Shown here: one piece after another, positions 33,661 through 42,991 of the stretch
How positions within the stretch are numbered: position 1 is the first letter of the stretch
How the letters are laid out: each line of letters starts with the position of its first letter
NCBI GenBank assembly: GCA_011525625.1
Contig: WYAX01000003.1
Location: 248,001 to 312,000 of the forward strand
From: Nitrospira defluvii
Lineage (GTDB): Bacteria > Nitrospirota > Nitrospiria > Nitrospirales > Nitrospiraceae
Length of the DNA stretch: 64,000 bases
Reading direction: 5' to 3'
Translations under genes and position numbers: made by a program
The notes under the pieces: model-generated
What the model saw: only the letters and a program-made list of their open reading frames with translations
Database searches by the model: none
What the model was told of the DNA's origin: nothing

Positions 33661-34392
33661 ATGACCATCGCCGTCATCATCCCTGTTCTGAACGAAGCCC
33701 TCTGTATCAGACAGACACTCTCCCGCACTGCCGCACTCGGATTCGACGACCTCGTCATCGTCGACGGCGGCAGTACCGATACCACCTGCACAATGGTTGA
33801 ATCATTCATCGGCTCCATTCGCTCTGCCTCCGAGCACCACCCGGCACCGACAACCGCTGCCCCCATTCGCCTCATGACGGCGCCGGCCGGACGCGCACGC
33901 CAACTCAATGCAGGGGCGATTGCCACCGGTTGCGACGTCCTCCTGTTCCTGCATGCCGATACGCAGCTTCCGCCGAATGCCCGGCAGGCCGTTTCGCAAG
34001 CCTTGTCCGACCAGGCTTGCGTCGGCGGGCGATTCAACGTGCGGTTTGACTCGTCCTGCCTCACGGCGCGCGTGGTCGCCGGCCTGATGAATGTGCGATC
34101 CCGCCTCAGCGGCATTGCCACCGGCGACCAGGCCATCTTCGTGCGGCGCGACGTCTTCGAGCGCATCGGACGCTTCGCCGATATCCCTCTCATGGAAGAT
34201 ATCGAGTTCACGCAGCGGTTGAAACGAGCCGGGGCGGTCGTACCCCTGTCGGATACCGTCGTGACCGCCTTTCGTCGTTGGGAGCAACAGGGCGCGCTGC
34301 GCACAATTCTGTTGATGTGGACCCTTCGCTTCCTGTACTGGATCGGGGTGAGCCCGCATCGACTCCAACATTTCTACAGAATGGTGAGATGA
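33661..34392 (+). CDS. Glycosyltransferase family 2, TIGR04283-type
   Basis: A 243-residue GT-A glycosyltransferase: start IAVIIPVLNEA, nucleotide-binding DLVIVDGGSTDTT, RARQLNAGA, metal site FLHADTQLPP and the acceptor region FVRRDVFERIGRFADIPLMEDIEF. This layout and size match the TIGR04283 group, named for its link with arsenosugar synthesis, though many members occur outside that setting. The ATG at 33661 puts the first strand at the N-terminus as in the family; an ATG at 33616, directly after the upstream stop, is the alternative. The next gene is the usual partner of this family. Confidence 0.85.
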   Translation: MTIAVIIPVLNEALCIRQTLSRTAALGFDDLVIVDGGSTDTTCTMVESFIGSIRSASEHHPAPTTAAPIRLMTAPAGRARQLNAGAIATGCDVLLFLHADTQLPPNARQAVSQALSDQACVGGRFNVRFDSSCLTARVVAGLMNVRSRLSGIATGDQAIFVRRDVFERIGRFADIPLMEDIEFTQRLKRAGAVVPLSDTVVTAFRRWEQQGALRTILLMWTLRFLYWIGVSPHRLQHFYRMVR

Positions 34393-34396
34393 ATTC

Positions 34397-35149
34397 ATGA
34401 GCGCACGCCCCTCGGACCGTCAGCCGCCCGCTTCGACAGCCCTGGTGATCTTTGCCAAAGCCCCGATACCGGGGCAAGTTAAAACCAGACTCTGCCCCGC
34501 CCTGACCGAAGACGAGGCCGCAACCCTGCACGGCAGTTTCGTGCTCGATACGCTCGAACGGACGAAAGCCGCCGTCAGCAGATGGAACCTTCCGGTCGAT
34601 CGCTTTCTGGCCTGCGCCCCGTCCAGCACCCATGTTTTTTTTAGAATCATGGAAGCCCGCCACGGTGTCACCCTATTGGACCAGGAAGGCGACGACCTCG
34701 GCACGCGGATGCGACAGGCGTTCAACGCCCTGTTTACCCGCGGCTACCGGCAGGTCTGCTTAGTGGGCACCGACGTGCCCTCACTGCCCTTGACCCACTA
34801 TCGCGATGCCGTCGAATCGCTGACTCGCCATGATCTGGTGTTGGGGCCGGCGCAGGACGGGGGGTACTACCTGATCGGGATGACGACACCTCATCCTCAC
34901 CTGTTCGAGGGTATTCCCTGGTCCACGGATCAGGTGCTGGCGCTGACGCAACAGAAGGCGGAAGCAGGCGGACTGAACCTCGCATTGCTGCCGATCTGGA
35001 ACGATGTGGATACCATCGACGACCTCCAGCGCCTGATCGAGGACTGCGCGGCGGATAAGACACGCCCCAAACAAGAGCGCGTCTACTCCATGCGAACCGC
35101 GGGCACCCTGGAATTACTCGCCAAACGGCTTCGAACGCGCCAGATATAA
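34397..35149 (+). CDS. DUF2064 / TIGR04282-type nucleotidyl- or glycosyltransferase
   Basis: A 250-residue protein of the DUF2064 (CofC/GT-A-like) family. It shows ALVIFAKAPIPGQVKTRL near the N-terminus, GTDVPSLPLTHY with the metal-binding Asp, GPAQDGGYYLIG and NDVDTIDDL. It is almost always found with a TIGR04283 transferase, as here (four bases apart). The pair probably makes or attaches an activated sugar, but the product is not known. Confidence 0.87.
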   Translation: MSARPSDRQPPASTALVIFAKAPIPGQVKTRLCPALTEDEAATLHGSFVLDTLERTKAAVSRWNLPVDRFLACAPSSTHVFFRIMEARHGVTLLDQEGDDLGTRMRQAFNALFTRGYRQVCLVGTDVPSLPLTHYRDAVESLTRHDLVLGPAQDGGYYLIGMTTPHPHLFEGIPWSTDQVLALTQQKAEAGGLNLALLPIWNDVDTIDDLQRLIEDCAADKTRPKQERVYSMRTAGTLELLAKRLRTRQI

Positions 35150-35159
35150 GGGAGGCTCC

Positions 35160-35894
35160 ATGCCTAACAACGTTGCCCTCATCACCGGCGGAGCCAAAGG
35201 CATCGGCCGTGCTATTGCACTGGATCTCGCCGGCCAAGGCTGGTCTGTCGCCATTTGTTACCGCACCAGCGCCGCGGCCGCCCAGGAGACCAGCGCCGCG
35301 ATTGTCGCCCGTGGCGGCCAGGCCCTGGCCGTGCAATGCGACGTCGCTGACCCGCAGGCGGCGCAGCGGTTGGTCGCGCAGGTCGAAACGCAGTGGGGAC
35401 GAATTGATGCGCTCATCAATGGTGCCGGCCCCTATCACCGTGTGAACCTTTTCGATGAGACCACGGCGGGCTGGCGGGAGATGTTCGACGGCAACCTCCA
35501 CCCGATTTTTTACCTCGGGCAAGCCGTCGCACCGGGAATGAAAGCGCGGAGATACGGGCGCATCATCAACTTCAGCATGGCTAATGCCGACCAAATGGTG
35601 GCTCAGCCGGAAGTGACCGGGCACTATATCGCCAAGGCCGGGGTCCTGATCCTCACCCGCACATTGGCCAAATTGCTCGCACCCTATGGGATCACGGTCA
35701 ACGCGATTTCTCCCGGTTTCATTGATTCAGGGAGCGCGCCACCGGAGGAGCTTGCCGGCGTGGTCAAACGGATTCCTGCCGGATACGTCGGAAGCGTGGG
35801 AGATACGGTCGGCGCCGTCCGATACTTACTGAGCGAGGACGCGCGCTATGTGAACGGCGCCAACCTGCATCTCAGCGGAGGGTGGGGTATCTAA
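35160..35894 (+). CDS. Short-chain dehydrogenase/reductase (FabG-like)
   Basis: A 244-residue SDR. It has the cofactor loop TGGAKGIG (about 9-16), CDVAD for the adenine ring, NGAG (INGAGPYH), the catalytic Ser in INFSMAN and the YxxxK pair in GHYIAKAG, then ISPGFIDSG and the C-terminal NGANLHLSGGWGI. The shape is of FabG-like carbonyl reductases. Position after the transferase pair, with GGGAGG upstream, suggests it closes the same operon. The substrate is unknown. Confidence 0.88.
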   Translation: MPNNVALITGGAKGIGRAIALDLAGQGWSVAICYRTSAAAAQETSAAIVARGGQALAVQCDVADPQAAQRLVAQVETQWGRIDALINGAGPYHRVNLFDETTAGWREMFDGNLHPIFYLGQAVAPGMKARRYGRIINFSMANADQMVAQPEVTGHYIAKAGVLILTRTLAKLLAPYGITVNAISPGFIDSGSAPPEELAGVVKRIPAGYVGSVGDTVGAVRYLLSEDARYVNGANLHLSGGWGI

Positions 35895-35907
35895 CGGTGC
35901 CTCGCCG

Positions 35908-37344
35908 TCATTTCGCGAAGAAGAGAATGGCCCCAATGACCGCTGCCATGGCATAACTCTTGGGGTCCTTCACGGCAAAGACCACGGGATCGTCGTCCAT
36001 CCGGTTGCGATAGGCCAGCATCCAAACCCGGCTGATCCAATACAACATCACCGGGCATACCAGCCACAACACATCGGCATGGGTGTACAGCAGAAGCACT
36101 TCCTTGCTGCTGATATAGAGCGCCAGCACCAACACCGCCAGGAGGCCGCTCGCCGTCCCAATACTTGAGATATGCTCGACATCCGTCACCCAGTACCCGC
36201 GCCCGGGCAATCCCTCTCCTTCGGCCTGGCTCATGAGGCGCAACTCCGTGAACCGCTTCACCAGCGCCAGGCTCAGAAACAGAAACAACGAAAACGTCAA
36301 CAACCAATGCGACGGCGCGACATCGGTCGCAGCTCCGCCGCCGTAGACGCGCACGGTATAGAGCTGCGCCAGGACAATGACATCCAAGAGCACAAATTGC
36401 TTGAGATAGAACGAATAGGCGGTGGTCAGCGCCAAATACCCGACCAGCACCAGCAGAAACAAGCGGGGAAGCGCAAAGGCCAGCAGGACACCCCCGAGGA
36501 GACAGGCTGCAGCCAGGGCAAGACCGAAGGGAATCGAGAGACTACCGGAAGCAAAGGGGCGGTTTCGTTTCCGCGGATGCCGGCGATCGGACTCCAGATC
36601 CAGGCAATCGTTGACGATATACACCGAGGAGGCACACAAACTAAACGAGAGAAAAGCCAACCCCGCCTGCAGCAGCAGCCGACCATTGGTCAGTTGATGG
36701 GAGGCAATGACGGGCACAAACACCAGCACATTCTTGGCCCACTGATGAACTCGCAGCGCCTTGGCGACCTGCTTGACCCATGTGACCGGTGTACTGAACA
36801 CGCGGCTGACCGTCGTCAGCGTGCGAGCACGGCTCACGACGCCGGCCGACGCATTGACCACGATCGCCTCGCTGGCCTCGGCCCACACGGGAAAATCCGC
36901 CGTGGAGTTTCCGGCGTAGGCAAACCGGCGGGTACCGTAGCGTTCCACCAGCAGCGCCACTTTCCGCACCCCCTTGAGATTGACGGAGCGGTCACTTCCG
37001 AACACTCGCTGGTCGAATAACCCAAGATGCGTCGCCACCGCCTGGGCATAACTCACATGGCTGGCGGTGGCCAACATCAACTCTCGTCCTTCGCGGCGTT
37101 CGTTTGCCAGAAACTCGATGAGTTCCCGGTCATACGGCAACGTGCTGGCGTCGAGCGTCACCCTCCGGGCAATTTCATGCTTGAGATAGGCCTTGCCTTT
37201 GAACAACCACCAGGGAAGCAGGACCATGAGGAGCGGATTCTGCTTGAGCAGCACCAACAACGATTCCCACAGCAGGTCCGTCTTGATGAGCGTGCCATCA
37301 AGATCCACACAGAGAGGGGGTTTTGCTTGTAAATCCTCACCCAT
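35908..37344 (-). CDS. HAD phosphatase domain fused to UbiA-family prenyltransferase
   Basis: A 478-residue protein. The N-terminal part (about 10-190) is a HAD-type domain with DLDGTLIKTD, a Thr/Ser motif (MLATASH) and DFPVW late in the domain. The C-terminal part (about 200-478) has eight or more membrane helices and the two UbiA Asp-rich motifs (NDCLDLESDRRHPRK, and later KRFTEL preceding the second site). Such HAD-UbiA fusions resemble DPPR synthase-like prenyltransferases that transfer a polyprenyl chain to a sugar phosphate and then dephosphorylate the product. The ATG at 37344 is used; the upstream extension to 37449 looks non-coding. Confidence 0.85.
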   Translation of the reverse strand: MGEDLQAKPPLCVDLDGTLIKTDLLWESLLVLLKQNPLLMVLLPWWLFKGKAYLKHEIARRVTLDASTLPYDRELIEFLANERREGRELMLATASHVSYAQAVATHLGLFDQRVFGSDRSVNLKGVRKVALLVERYGTRRFAYAGNSTADFPVWAEASEAIVVNASAGVVSRARTLTTVSRVFSTPVTWVKQVAKALRVHQWAKNVLVFVPVIASHQLTNGRLLLQAGLAFLSFSLCASSVYIVNDCLDLESDRRHPRKRNRPFASGSLSIPFGLALAAACLLGGVLLAFALPRLFLLVLVGYLALTTAYSFYLKQFVLLDVIVLAQLYTVRVYGGGAATDVAPSHWLLTFSLFLFLSLALVKRFTELRLMSQAEGEGLPGRGYWVTDVEHISSIGTASGLLAVLVLALYISSKEVLLLYTHADVLWLVCPVMLYWISRVWMLAYRNRMDDDPVVFAVKDPKSYAMAAVIGAILFFAK

Positions 37345-37504
37345 GAGCAGCAGGCAGGATTTTATCGGCAAGGGGACAGTCGCGCAAGAAGTTAGAAGAA
37401 TCGGGTGAGCGGGGATCCCACCGGGGATGGACAGGGGACGAACCGCCACATGGACCGGGCGGAGCGGGTACGGACGAGATCCGTTTCCTGCTCCGCCGGC
37501 TCCG

Positions 37505-37831
37505 TTATGACGCGTCGAAGGCCTTTTTCAACAAGGGCACGACCTCGCCCTTGGCTTCCATCGGATCCAGAATGTCGGTGTCACCGTAGAACTGCCCATC
37601 GATGAACACCTTCGGGAGGGTCGGCCAATTGGTCAACCGGGTCAACGCCTCACGTTTCGCCGGTTGCGACAAGACGTCGATGAGCTCATAGGGGTATCCG
37701 TACTTCTCGAAAAAGTGCATGGTCTCCCGCGTGAACCCGCACATCGGCATGGCCTTGGTGCCCTTGCCGTAGATCAAGATTTTGTTCGCCTTGATTTCTC
37801 GCTGAATCTCTTCTTCAATCGGGTCAGCCAT
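37505..37831 (-). CDS. grxD: Monothiol glutaredoxin (Grx4 family)
   Basis: A 108-residue monothiol glutaredoxin. The active site reads MPMCGFTRET (CGFT instead of the usual CGFS), followed by the family motif NWPTLPKVFIDGQFYGDTDI and the glutathione-binding TVP-like loop. These proteins ligate a [2Fe-2S] cluster with glutathione and pass it on. It lies 13 bases after a bolA gene on the same strand, the classic Grx-BolA Fe-S partnership. Confidence 0.95.
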   Translation of the reverse strand: MADPIEEEIQREIKANKILIYGKGTKAMPMCGFTRETMHFFEKYGYPYELIDVLSQPAKREALTRLTNWPTLPKVFIDGQFYGDTDILDPMEAKGEVVPLLKKAFDAS

Positions 37832-37844
37832 CTGTCCCTCCCTC

Positions 37845-38087
37845 TTATTTCACTTCATCCGGCGTCGTGGCGGTAATCTCCAGCGCGTGAATGCGCCCGT
37901 CTTTCATGGGAGCCGCCAGCGCCTGATACACCATTCGATGCCGGTCCAAAAGATTCTTCTCGGCAAAACCCGCCGACGTCACCCGCACGATCAGGTGGTC
38001 TTGTGTCCCGGTCTTATCGATCACGGTCACGGCAGCGTCAGGAAATACCTGTCGGATATAGGTCGTCACGGCGTCAGCGGTAATCAT
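37845..38087 (-). CDS. bolA: BolA family protein
   Basis: An 80-residue BolA/YrbA-like protein with the core VTVIDKTGTQDHLIVRVTSA, FAEKNLLDRHRMVYQAL and the conserved C-terminal IHALEITATTP. The His of RHRMVYQAL is the usual Fe-S ligand shared with glutaredoxin. It is co-directional with grxD just downstream. The ATG at 38087 fits the family length; the longer frame to 38183 is not supported. Confidence 0.9.
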   Translation of the reverse strand: MITADAVTTYIRQVFPDAAVTVIDKTGTQDHLIVRVTSAGFAEKNLLDRHRMVYQALAAPMKDGRIHALEITATTPDEVK

Positions 38088-38264
38088 CGTGAAGGGAGAA
38101 TAACGCATCAGGGAAGCCGAAGGCAATCCTGGCCACCAACCGATGCTCACGCCTGCTACAGGTCGTGCGGTCGCGGATGGCAATTTAGGTCACAGCCCGC
38201 TACACTACCGGCTTGCGCGGCGGTTTCATACCGTTCATCTACGTAGAATGAAAGGAGCTGCTTC

Positions 38265-38627
38265 ATGATCCAGAGGGTTTCACATCGCCCCCGTCCGCTG
38301 GTCCAAACGATCCTGTGCGCGCTGCTGATTGCGCTGGTCTGCCAAACGACCGTCTCGGTGCGTCCGGCCTCCGCGGCCGGCTCCGGCTCGGAAGCGATCC
38401 AAGGCTTAGGCAGCTACTTCCTCACCTTGCCGTACGGGGGCATCAAGATGGCTGTGGCGGTGTTGGGGGCGGTCGCCGGCGGGATGGGGTTCATCTTCAC
38501 TGGAGGCGACAAGGCGACGGCCGACAAAATCTGGGGACCCGCGATGGGCGGGCACTACGTCATCACCCCGGAACACATCCGCGGCGACAAGGATCTCCAT
38601 TTCTTCGGACAAGCCCAGGGCAAATAA
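38265..38627 (+). CDS. Small exported membrane-associated protein
   Basis: A 120-residue protein of unknown function. A signal peptide (about 1-38, ending ASAAG) is followed by a Gly/Ala-rich hydrophobic stretch (YGGIKMAVAVLGAVAGGMGF) and a polar end (HYVITPEHIRGDKDLHFFGQ). A strong ribosome site (AAAGGAGC) precedes the ATG. It stands alone; hairpin-forming palindromes lie downstream. Confidence 0.7.
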   Translation: MIQRVSHRPRPLVQTILCALLIALVCQTTVSVRPASAAGSGSEAIQGLGSYFLTLPYGGIKMAVAVLGAVAGGMGFIFTGGDKATADKIWGPAMGGHYVITPEHIRGDKDLHFFGQAQGK

Positions 38628-38702
38628 GACCTGCTCGCCGAAGAGCGCCTCCCCTCGTTCCCGAGCAACGCCTTTCTTCATGCAGCACCGGCCTCTGCCG
38701 GT

Positions 38703-38755
38703 CACCACCGCGGTGGTGCATTTCATCAGGCCTGGTGGACCTCAACCACCAGGCC
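38703..38755. repeat. Two adjacent palindromes downstream of 38627
   Basis: A perfect 16-base palindrome CACCACCGCGGTGGTG (38703-38718) is followed by a 10-bp stem GGCCTGGTGG/CCACCAGGCC with a 7-base loop (38729-38755). No T run follows either. They may be a rho-dependent or unusual terminator for the gene at 38265, or regulator sites before the response-regulator gene. The rest of 38628-38898 shows nothing else. Confidence 0.5.
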
Positions 38756-38898
38756 GGCAATGTCCAGTCAGTCCTGTCTGCTAACCACCTGTAATTTCAA
38801 TGTTCCTCCATGGCCGCCCTCCGGCACATCTGTTGCTGTACCTCAACAGCAAGTACGGCTTGGCAACCACCGAACGTCACATCATCAAGGAGGGCATC

Positions 38899-39333
38899 AT
38901 GGAAGACTTCAAATCGGGCTTCTTCATGAGTGAGACTACCTGCAACGGCCGAGTGCTCATTGTCGATGACGAACCGGACATCCGGAAAGTCGTTCGCATG
39001 ACCCTCCAGAAAGCGGGCTATGAAGTGCTTGAGGCTGAGAATGGCGAAAAGGCCATCGAGGCCATTAACACCGGGGAAAACCGGCTGCTGTTGGACGTCC
39101 TGATCTGCGACATCCGCATGCCGAAGATCAACGGTGTCGAGGCCATTGCCTACTTTCAGCAGGAATGGCCGCGGGTCCCGATCATCGTCCTGACCGGTTT
39201 CCCCGATACCGACATGGCCACGTCCTTCCTGCGTAGTGGCGTAGTCGATTATCTGGTGAAACCGGTGGAAGGCGAGAAGCTGCGCACCGCAGTCGCCAGG
39301 GCCATGGAGCAACGGGAGCTGGCTCAATTGTAG
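38899..39333 (+). CDS. Stand-alone response regulator receiver protein
   Basis: A 144-residue single REC domain. Phospho-acceptor site: VLIVDDEPDIRKV (acidic pair), LDVLICDIRMPKINGVEA with the acceptor Asp, PIIVLTGFPDT with the Thr, and VDYLVKPVEGEKL with the Lys. No DNA-binding or enzyme domain, so it acts by protein contact (CheY-like) or as a relay. A perfect-looking ribosome site AAGGAGGG fixes the ATG at 38899. It heads the kinase locus. Confidence 0.92.
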   Translation: MEDFKSGFFMSETTCNGRVLIVDDEPDIRKVVRMTLQKAGYEVLEAENGEKAIEAINTGENRLLLDVLICDIRMPKINGVEAIAYFQQEWPRVPIIVLTGFPDTDMATSFLRSGVVDYLVKPVEGEKLRTAVARAMEQRELAQL

Positions 39334-39464
39334 CCGTCGGCCGTGTCGCCGAAGACAGGGCTCATGCGGCGTCGGGGAGGTCGGGATGGCCTCCCCGACG
39401 ACACTATGCGGCATGACATGACTCCCCGCGCACCGAACCTCCGGCCTTCACACGGGACGCAGGC

Positions 39465-40514
39465 ATGATACCGAACGCCACGAGCATCGCCATCATCGGA
39501 GCGGGCAAGGGCGGCGCCGCGCTCCTGGATCTTCTTCATCAAATCCCCGACGTCGAGATCGTCGGCATCACGGACAAGGATCCCACAGCCCCCGGCCTTC
39601 AACGAGCACGGGACCTCCAGGTACTCGTCGAACCGCAAGCTGCCGACCTCATCCGGAACGATCGCGTCACGCTGATCATGGACGTGACCGGCGATCCGGC
39701 GATGACGAGAAGGATTCAGACCTTGAAGCGCCCCGCCGCCGAGGTCCTGAGCGGCGCAGCGGCTCGACTGCTCTGGAAGCTCGCCCAACATCAATCGAAA
39801 CTGGAGGCCGAACTGTTCCAAGCCGACAAACTTGCGGGCCTGGGCTCATTCGCAGCCGGCATCGCACACGATATCAACAATCCGCTGCAGTTGATCCTCG
39901 GCCTTGCGGAAAATCTCGAAGACGAACAGGACCTCGCCGTCGTCCACGAGCAGGCCCGCGACATCACCGAGGCGGTCAAACGCACCAGCGCCATCTGCCG
40001 GGACCTCACCCGATACGCCAGACGCAAGGGCGCCGTCGAAGACGTCATGGTCAACCTCAACACGAAACTCGACGAAGCCTTGAGAATCGCCCGGTATGCC
40101 GTGACGCTACAGGATGTCACGGTCGTGAAGCGATACGCCGACGAGGCAGTCGTCAAAGGCAATCCGGACGAACTGCTGCACGTCTTCGTCAATTTGATCA
40201 CAAACGCGGTCCAGGCCATTCAGGTCCGCGGCACGTTGACGCTCGAAACCCGCATCGGACCGGACGGCACGGTCAGCGCCTCCGTAAGCGATACCGGGTG
40301 CGGCATTCCGAAGGACGCCTTTTCCAGAATCTTTGAACCGCTCTATACGACCAAACCGCCCGGGAAAGGGACAGGGTTGGGATTGTACAATGTGATGTCG
40401 GTCATCTCGAAGATGGACGGGCACATTTGCGTCGAAAGCGACGTCGGAGTCGGCACGACGTTCCGAATCGAATTTCCACACATGCAACCGACAACATCAT
40501 GCGCACCCCGGTGA
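39465..40514 (+). CDS. Sensor histidine kinase with N-terminal Rossmann-like domain
   Basis: A 349-residue soluble kinase. Residues about 1-105 look like an NAD(P)-binding Rossmann domain (IAIIGAGKGGAALLDLLHQI, then EIVGITDKDP and VTLIMDVTGDPAM), as in dehydrogenases. Then follow a short helix, HisKA with the phospho-acceptor in AAGIAHDINNPLQL, and an ATPase domain with NLITNAVQAI, SDTGCGIP and GKGTGLGLYNV. There is no membrane helix. The pairing suggests that the kinase could sense a dinucleotide or other small ligand in the cytoplasm. It overlaps the next kinase gene by 16 bases. Confidence 0.85.
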   Translation: MIPNATSIAIIGAGKGGAALLDLLHQIPDVEIVGITDKDPTAPGLQRARDLQVLVEPQAADLIRNDRVTLIMDVTGDPAMTRRIQTLKRPAAEVLSGAAARLLWKLAQHQSKLEAELFQADKLAGLGSFAAGIAHDINNPLQLILGLAENLEDEQDLAVVHEQARDITEAVKRTSAICRDLTRYARRKGAVEDVMVNLNTKLDEALRIARYAVTLQDVTVVKRYADEAVVKGNPDELLHVFVNLITNAVQAIQVRGTLTLETRIGPDGTVSASVSDTGCGIPKDAFSRIFEPLYTTKPPGKGTGLGLYNVMSVISKMDGHICVESDVGVGTTFRIEFPHMQPTTSCAPR

Positions 40515-42991
40515 CGAGCCCCAAGCCCCCCTCTTCCAACCCGCTTGGGTGGGGACTCAAGCGGAAGCTGATCGTCTCCATGCTGCTGGTCGGCGTGGTC
40601 CCCCTGCTGCTCGGCCTCGGCATGGCCTTCCTGCGCGGTTCCAAGGAAATCCAAGTGGTCAGCGGCGAAAGTTTTCAAGCTTTGGCCACCGAGGCCGCCA
40701 GAAAGTTGGATCTACTCGTGGCCGAAGAGGTGGCCAGAACCTCTCGCATCGCCGTCCACCCGGACATCATCCAACAACTGGAGCGACACCGCGATCTGCT
40801 GCAATCCGGCGACAAGCGTGTGTCTCCGGCAGCCATCACCCAGCAACGCAGCCAGTGGGCCGCGCGAGACCCCGTCGCGGTCAGAGCCATCACCGAAAAT
40901 TCCACCGCACTCCTGTTGCGGGGATTTTACGCCGGTTCACAGAGTGAATCCGACCTGTTGCTCCCCCAGGTTGTGCGGGCGGCCACCAAAAAGCTGTTTA
41001 TCACGGACGTGCAGGGCAATCTCTTCGCTGCCCTCACAACCTCCCCCAGCTTTGCCCATACGGACAGCCAGTGGTGGAAAGGCACCTACAACAAAGGGGT
41101 AGGCCAGCTCTTTATCGAGGACCTGCACTTCGATGAACAGGCCAAGACCTACGTCTTCAGCATTTCGCTGCCGATCATGGACAGCCTCCGCTATGAAGTG
41201 GTGGGGGTCCTTCACCGGGTGATCGATGCCAAGGAATTCTTCTCTCCCTCCACACATCCCATCCGGTTCGGCAAAACCGGCCATGTCATGCTGATCGACA
41301 GTCGGGGCACCGTCCTGAGTTGCCCGATCCTTCCAACCGGCGTTCGCCTGTCGGATCCGGCACTGATTCCCAAGGTCACGGGACGGGAACCGGGGTGGGT
41401 GACAGCCGACAGCGACGGCCACGGAGGGCAAGGCACGGCCATCATCGGATTCGCACTGCTGCCCGAAACCAGTCGTGCCACCAACGGATCCGTGGACAAC
41501 GGCGCCTGGCATACGTTTGTCTGGCAGTCTTCCGACGAGCTCTTCGCGCCGATCCGACATCTCATGCTGTGGATGCTGATCCTTGCCTCCGTGGCCCTCT
41601 GCCTGCTTGCGACATTGGGATATTTTGCCGCCAGCCGGATCGTGACACCGGTCCGTCGACTGCAGGAAGCCGCCCGCCTGATCGGACGCGGCGAGTTACA
41701 GGAGCCCATCCAGATTCACACGGGCGACGAACTGGAAGAGTTAGCCATTGAATTCAACCGCATGCACACGCAGCTGGAGGCCGCCTTCGCCGGCCTGAGC
41801 ACCCAGGTCGAAGAGAAAACCCAGGAAGTGCGGTATCTCCAGAAATCCACGGACCAAGTGCTCGACGCCGTGCCGACGCCCATTATCATGATCGACCAGC
41901 ACGGTCTCATCCAGTACATGAACCGGGCCTCGCGGGACACCTTACAGGCGCAGGCGGACGACTGGTCCTCCCGACCCTTATTCGACCTGTTGCCCATCGA
42001 TGACGAGCATCGCGAGGCCCTCCGTCGAGACCTGCGCCTGGTTGAAGCAGGAACGCCCGTCACCTCGCCCCCGGCAGATCGAGACCCGTCTCCCAAGGAA
42101 GCGCGAGACCCGCTGAATCAAGCGCTCAGCCCCGCACCCCCTTCACTCCGGCGAGAACTGCGTATCGGTCCACACCTGTACCACTACGAGTGGTTCCCGC
42201 TCGAGGGTCGCAGCGGCGCAGGCAAACGGTTCGGCCTCGTCCTGCGCGATACCACCGACGAGAGCCGGTTGCAGGATCAGCTCATTCAAGCGGAGAAATC
42301 CGGCAGCCTGGACGTCCTGACGGCCGGCATCGGCCACGAACTCAATAACCCGCTGTTCGGCATTCTCGGTCTCGGCGAGGCCATTCAGGAGGAAGGGGAT
42401 TTGGAGCGCGCCAAAGGGTATGCACAGGACATCGTCGGCCATGGCCGAAAAATGGCCGCGATTATTCGCGACTTCACCGGCGTCGCGACTCGGGAGTCCA
42501 AGAGCCAACGCATTCCCGTCGATGTCACCGCCCAGCTGGAGCAGGCCCTGGCCATTGTGCAAACGTCTCAGGAGTGTCTCGGCCTCAACATCCAGAAACA
42601 CTATGTGGCGGTGTCTCCGGTCACCGCGCTCCCGGATCAGCTTCGGCTCGCCTTCATCAATGTGCTCACGAATGCCATTCAGGCTATGAACGGGCAAGGC
42701 GACCTGTGGCTCACCACGGAAGAGCAGGATGACGTGGTGACCATCAGAATCCGCGACAACGGCCCCGGCATTCCCAAGCAGCATCTCGGCAAAGTCTTCG
42801 ATCCGTTTTATACGACCAAAGGGCAGGGAGAAGGATCAGGCCTCGGCCTGACCGTCGCGCAACGGTTGATCAAGAAGTTCGGCGGCGAGATTCGGCTGGA
42901 GAGCCCGGAAGGCCAGGGCACCACCTGTGTCATGACGCTGCCGGCGGACAAGTCCGGGGTACGGAAGGAGGAGCCATGCGTCTCATCCTGA
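40499..42991 (+). CDS. Membrane sensor histidine kinase (dCache-HAMP-PAS-HisKA-HATPase)
   Basis: An 830-residue kinase. TM1 (about 23-44), a long periplasmic dCache-like domain (about 45-355) and TM2 (about 358-380) are followed by HAMP (RIVTPVRRLQEAARLIGRGE), a coiled coil and a PAS domain (DAVPTPIIMIDQHGLIQYMN). HisKA has the His in AGIGHELNNPLFG, and the ATPase domain has NVLTNAIQAM, DNGPGIP and GEGSGLGLTVA. The ATG at 40499 lies inside the previous kinase gene. Its last 16 bases overlap the Tll0287-like gene, whose product may share its signal. The stimulus is unknown. Confidence 0.9.
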   Translation: MRTPVTSPKPPSSNPLGWGLKRKLIVSMLLVGVVPLLLGLGMAFLRGSKEIQVVSGESFQALATEAARKLDLLVAEEVARTSRIAVHPDIIQQLERHRDLLQSGDKRVSPAAITQQRSQWAARDPVAVRAITENSTALLLRGFYAGSQSESDLLLPQVVRAATKKLFITDVQGNLFAALTTSPSFAHTDSQWWKGTYNKGVGQLFIEDLHFDEQAKTYVFSISLPIMDSLRYEVVGVLHRVIDAKEFFSPSTHPIRFGKTGHVMLIDSRGTVLSCPILPTGVRLSDPALIPKVTGREPGWVTADSDGHGGQGTAIIGFALLPETSRATNGSVDNGAWHTFVWQSSDELFAPIRHLMLWMLILASVALCLLATLGYFAASRIVTPVRRLQEAARLIGRGELQEPIQIHTGDELEELAIEFNRMHTQLEAAFAGLSTQVEEKTQEVRYLQKSTDQVLDAVPTPIIMIDQHGLIQYMNRASRDTLQAQADDWSSRPLFDLLPIDDEHREALRRDLRLVEAGTPVTSPPADRDPSPKEARDPLNQALSPAPPSLRRELRIGPHLYHYEWFPLEGRSGAGKRFGLVLRDTTDESRLQDQLIQAEKSGSLDVLTAGIGHELNNPLFGILGLGEAIQEEGDLERAKGYAQDIVGHGRKMAAIIRDFTGVATRESKSQRIPVDVTAQLEQALAIVQTSQECLGLNIQKHYVAVSPVTALPDQLRLAFINVLTNAIQAMNGQGDLWLTTEEQDDVVTIRIRDNGPGIPKQHLGKVFDPFYTTKGQGEGSGLGLTVAQRLIKKFGGEIRLESPEGQGTTCVMTLPADKSGVRKEEPCVSS

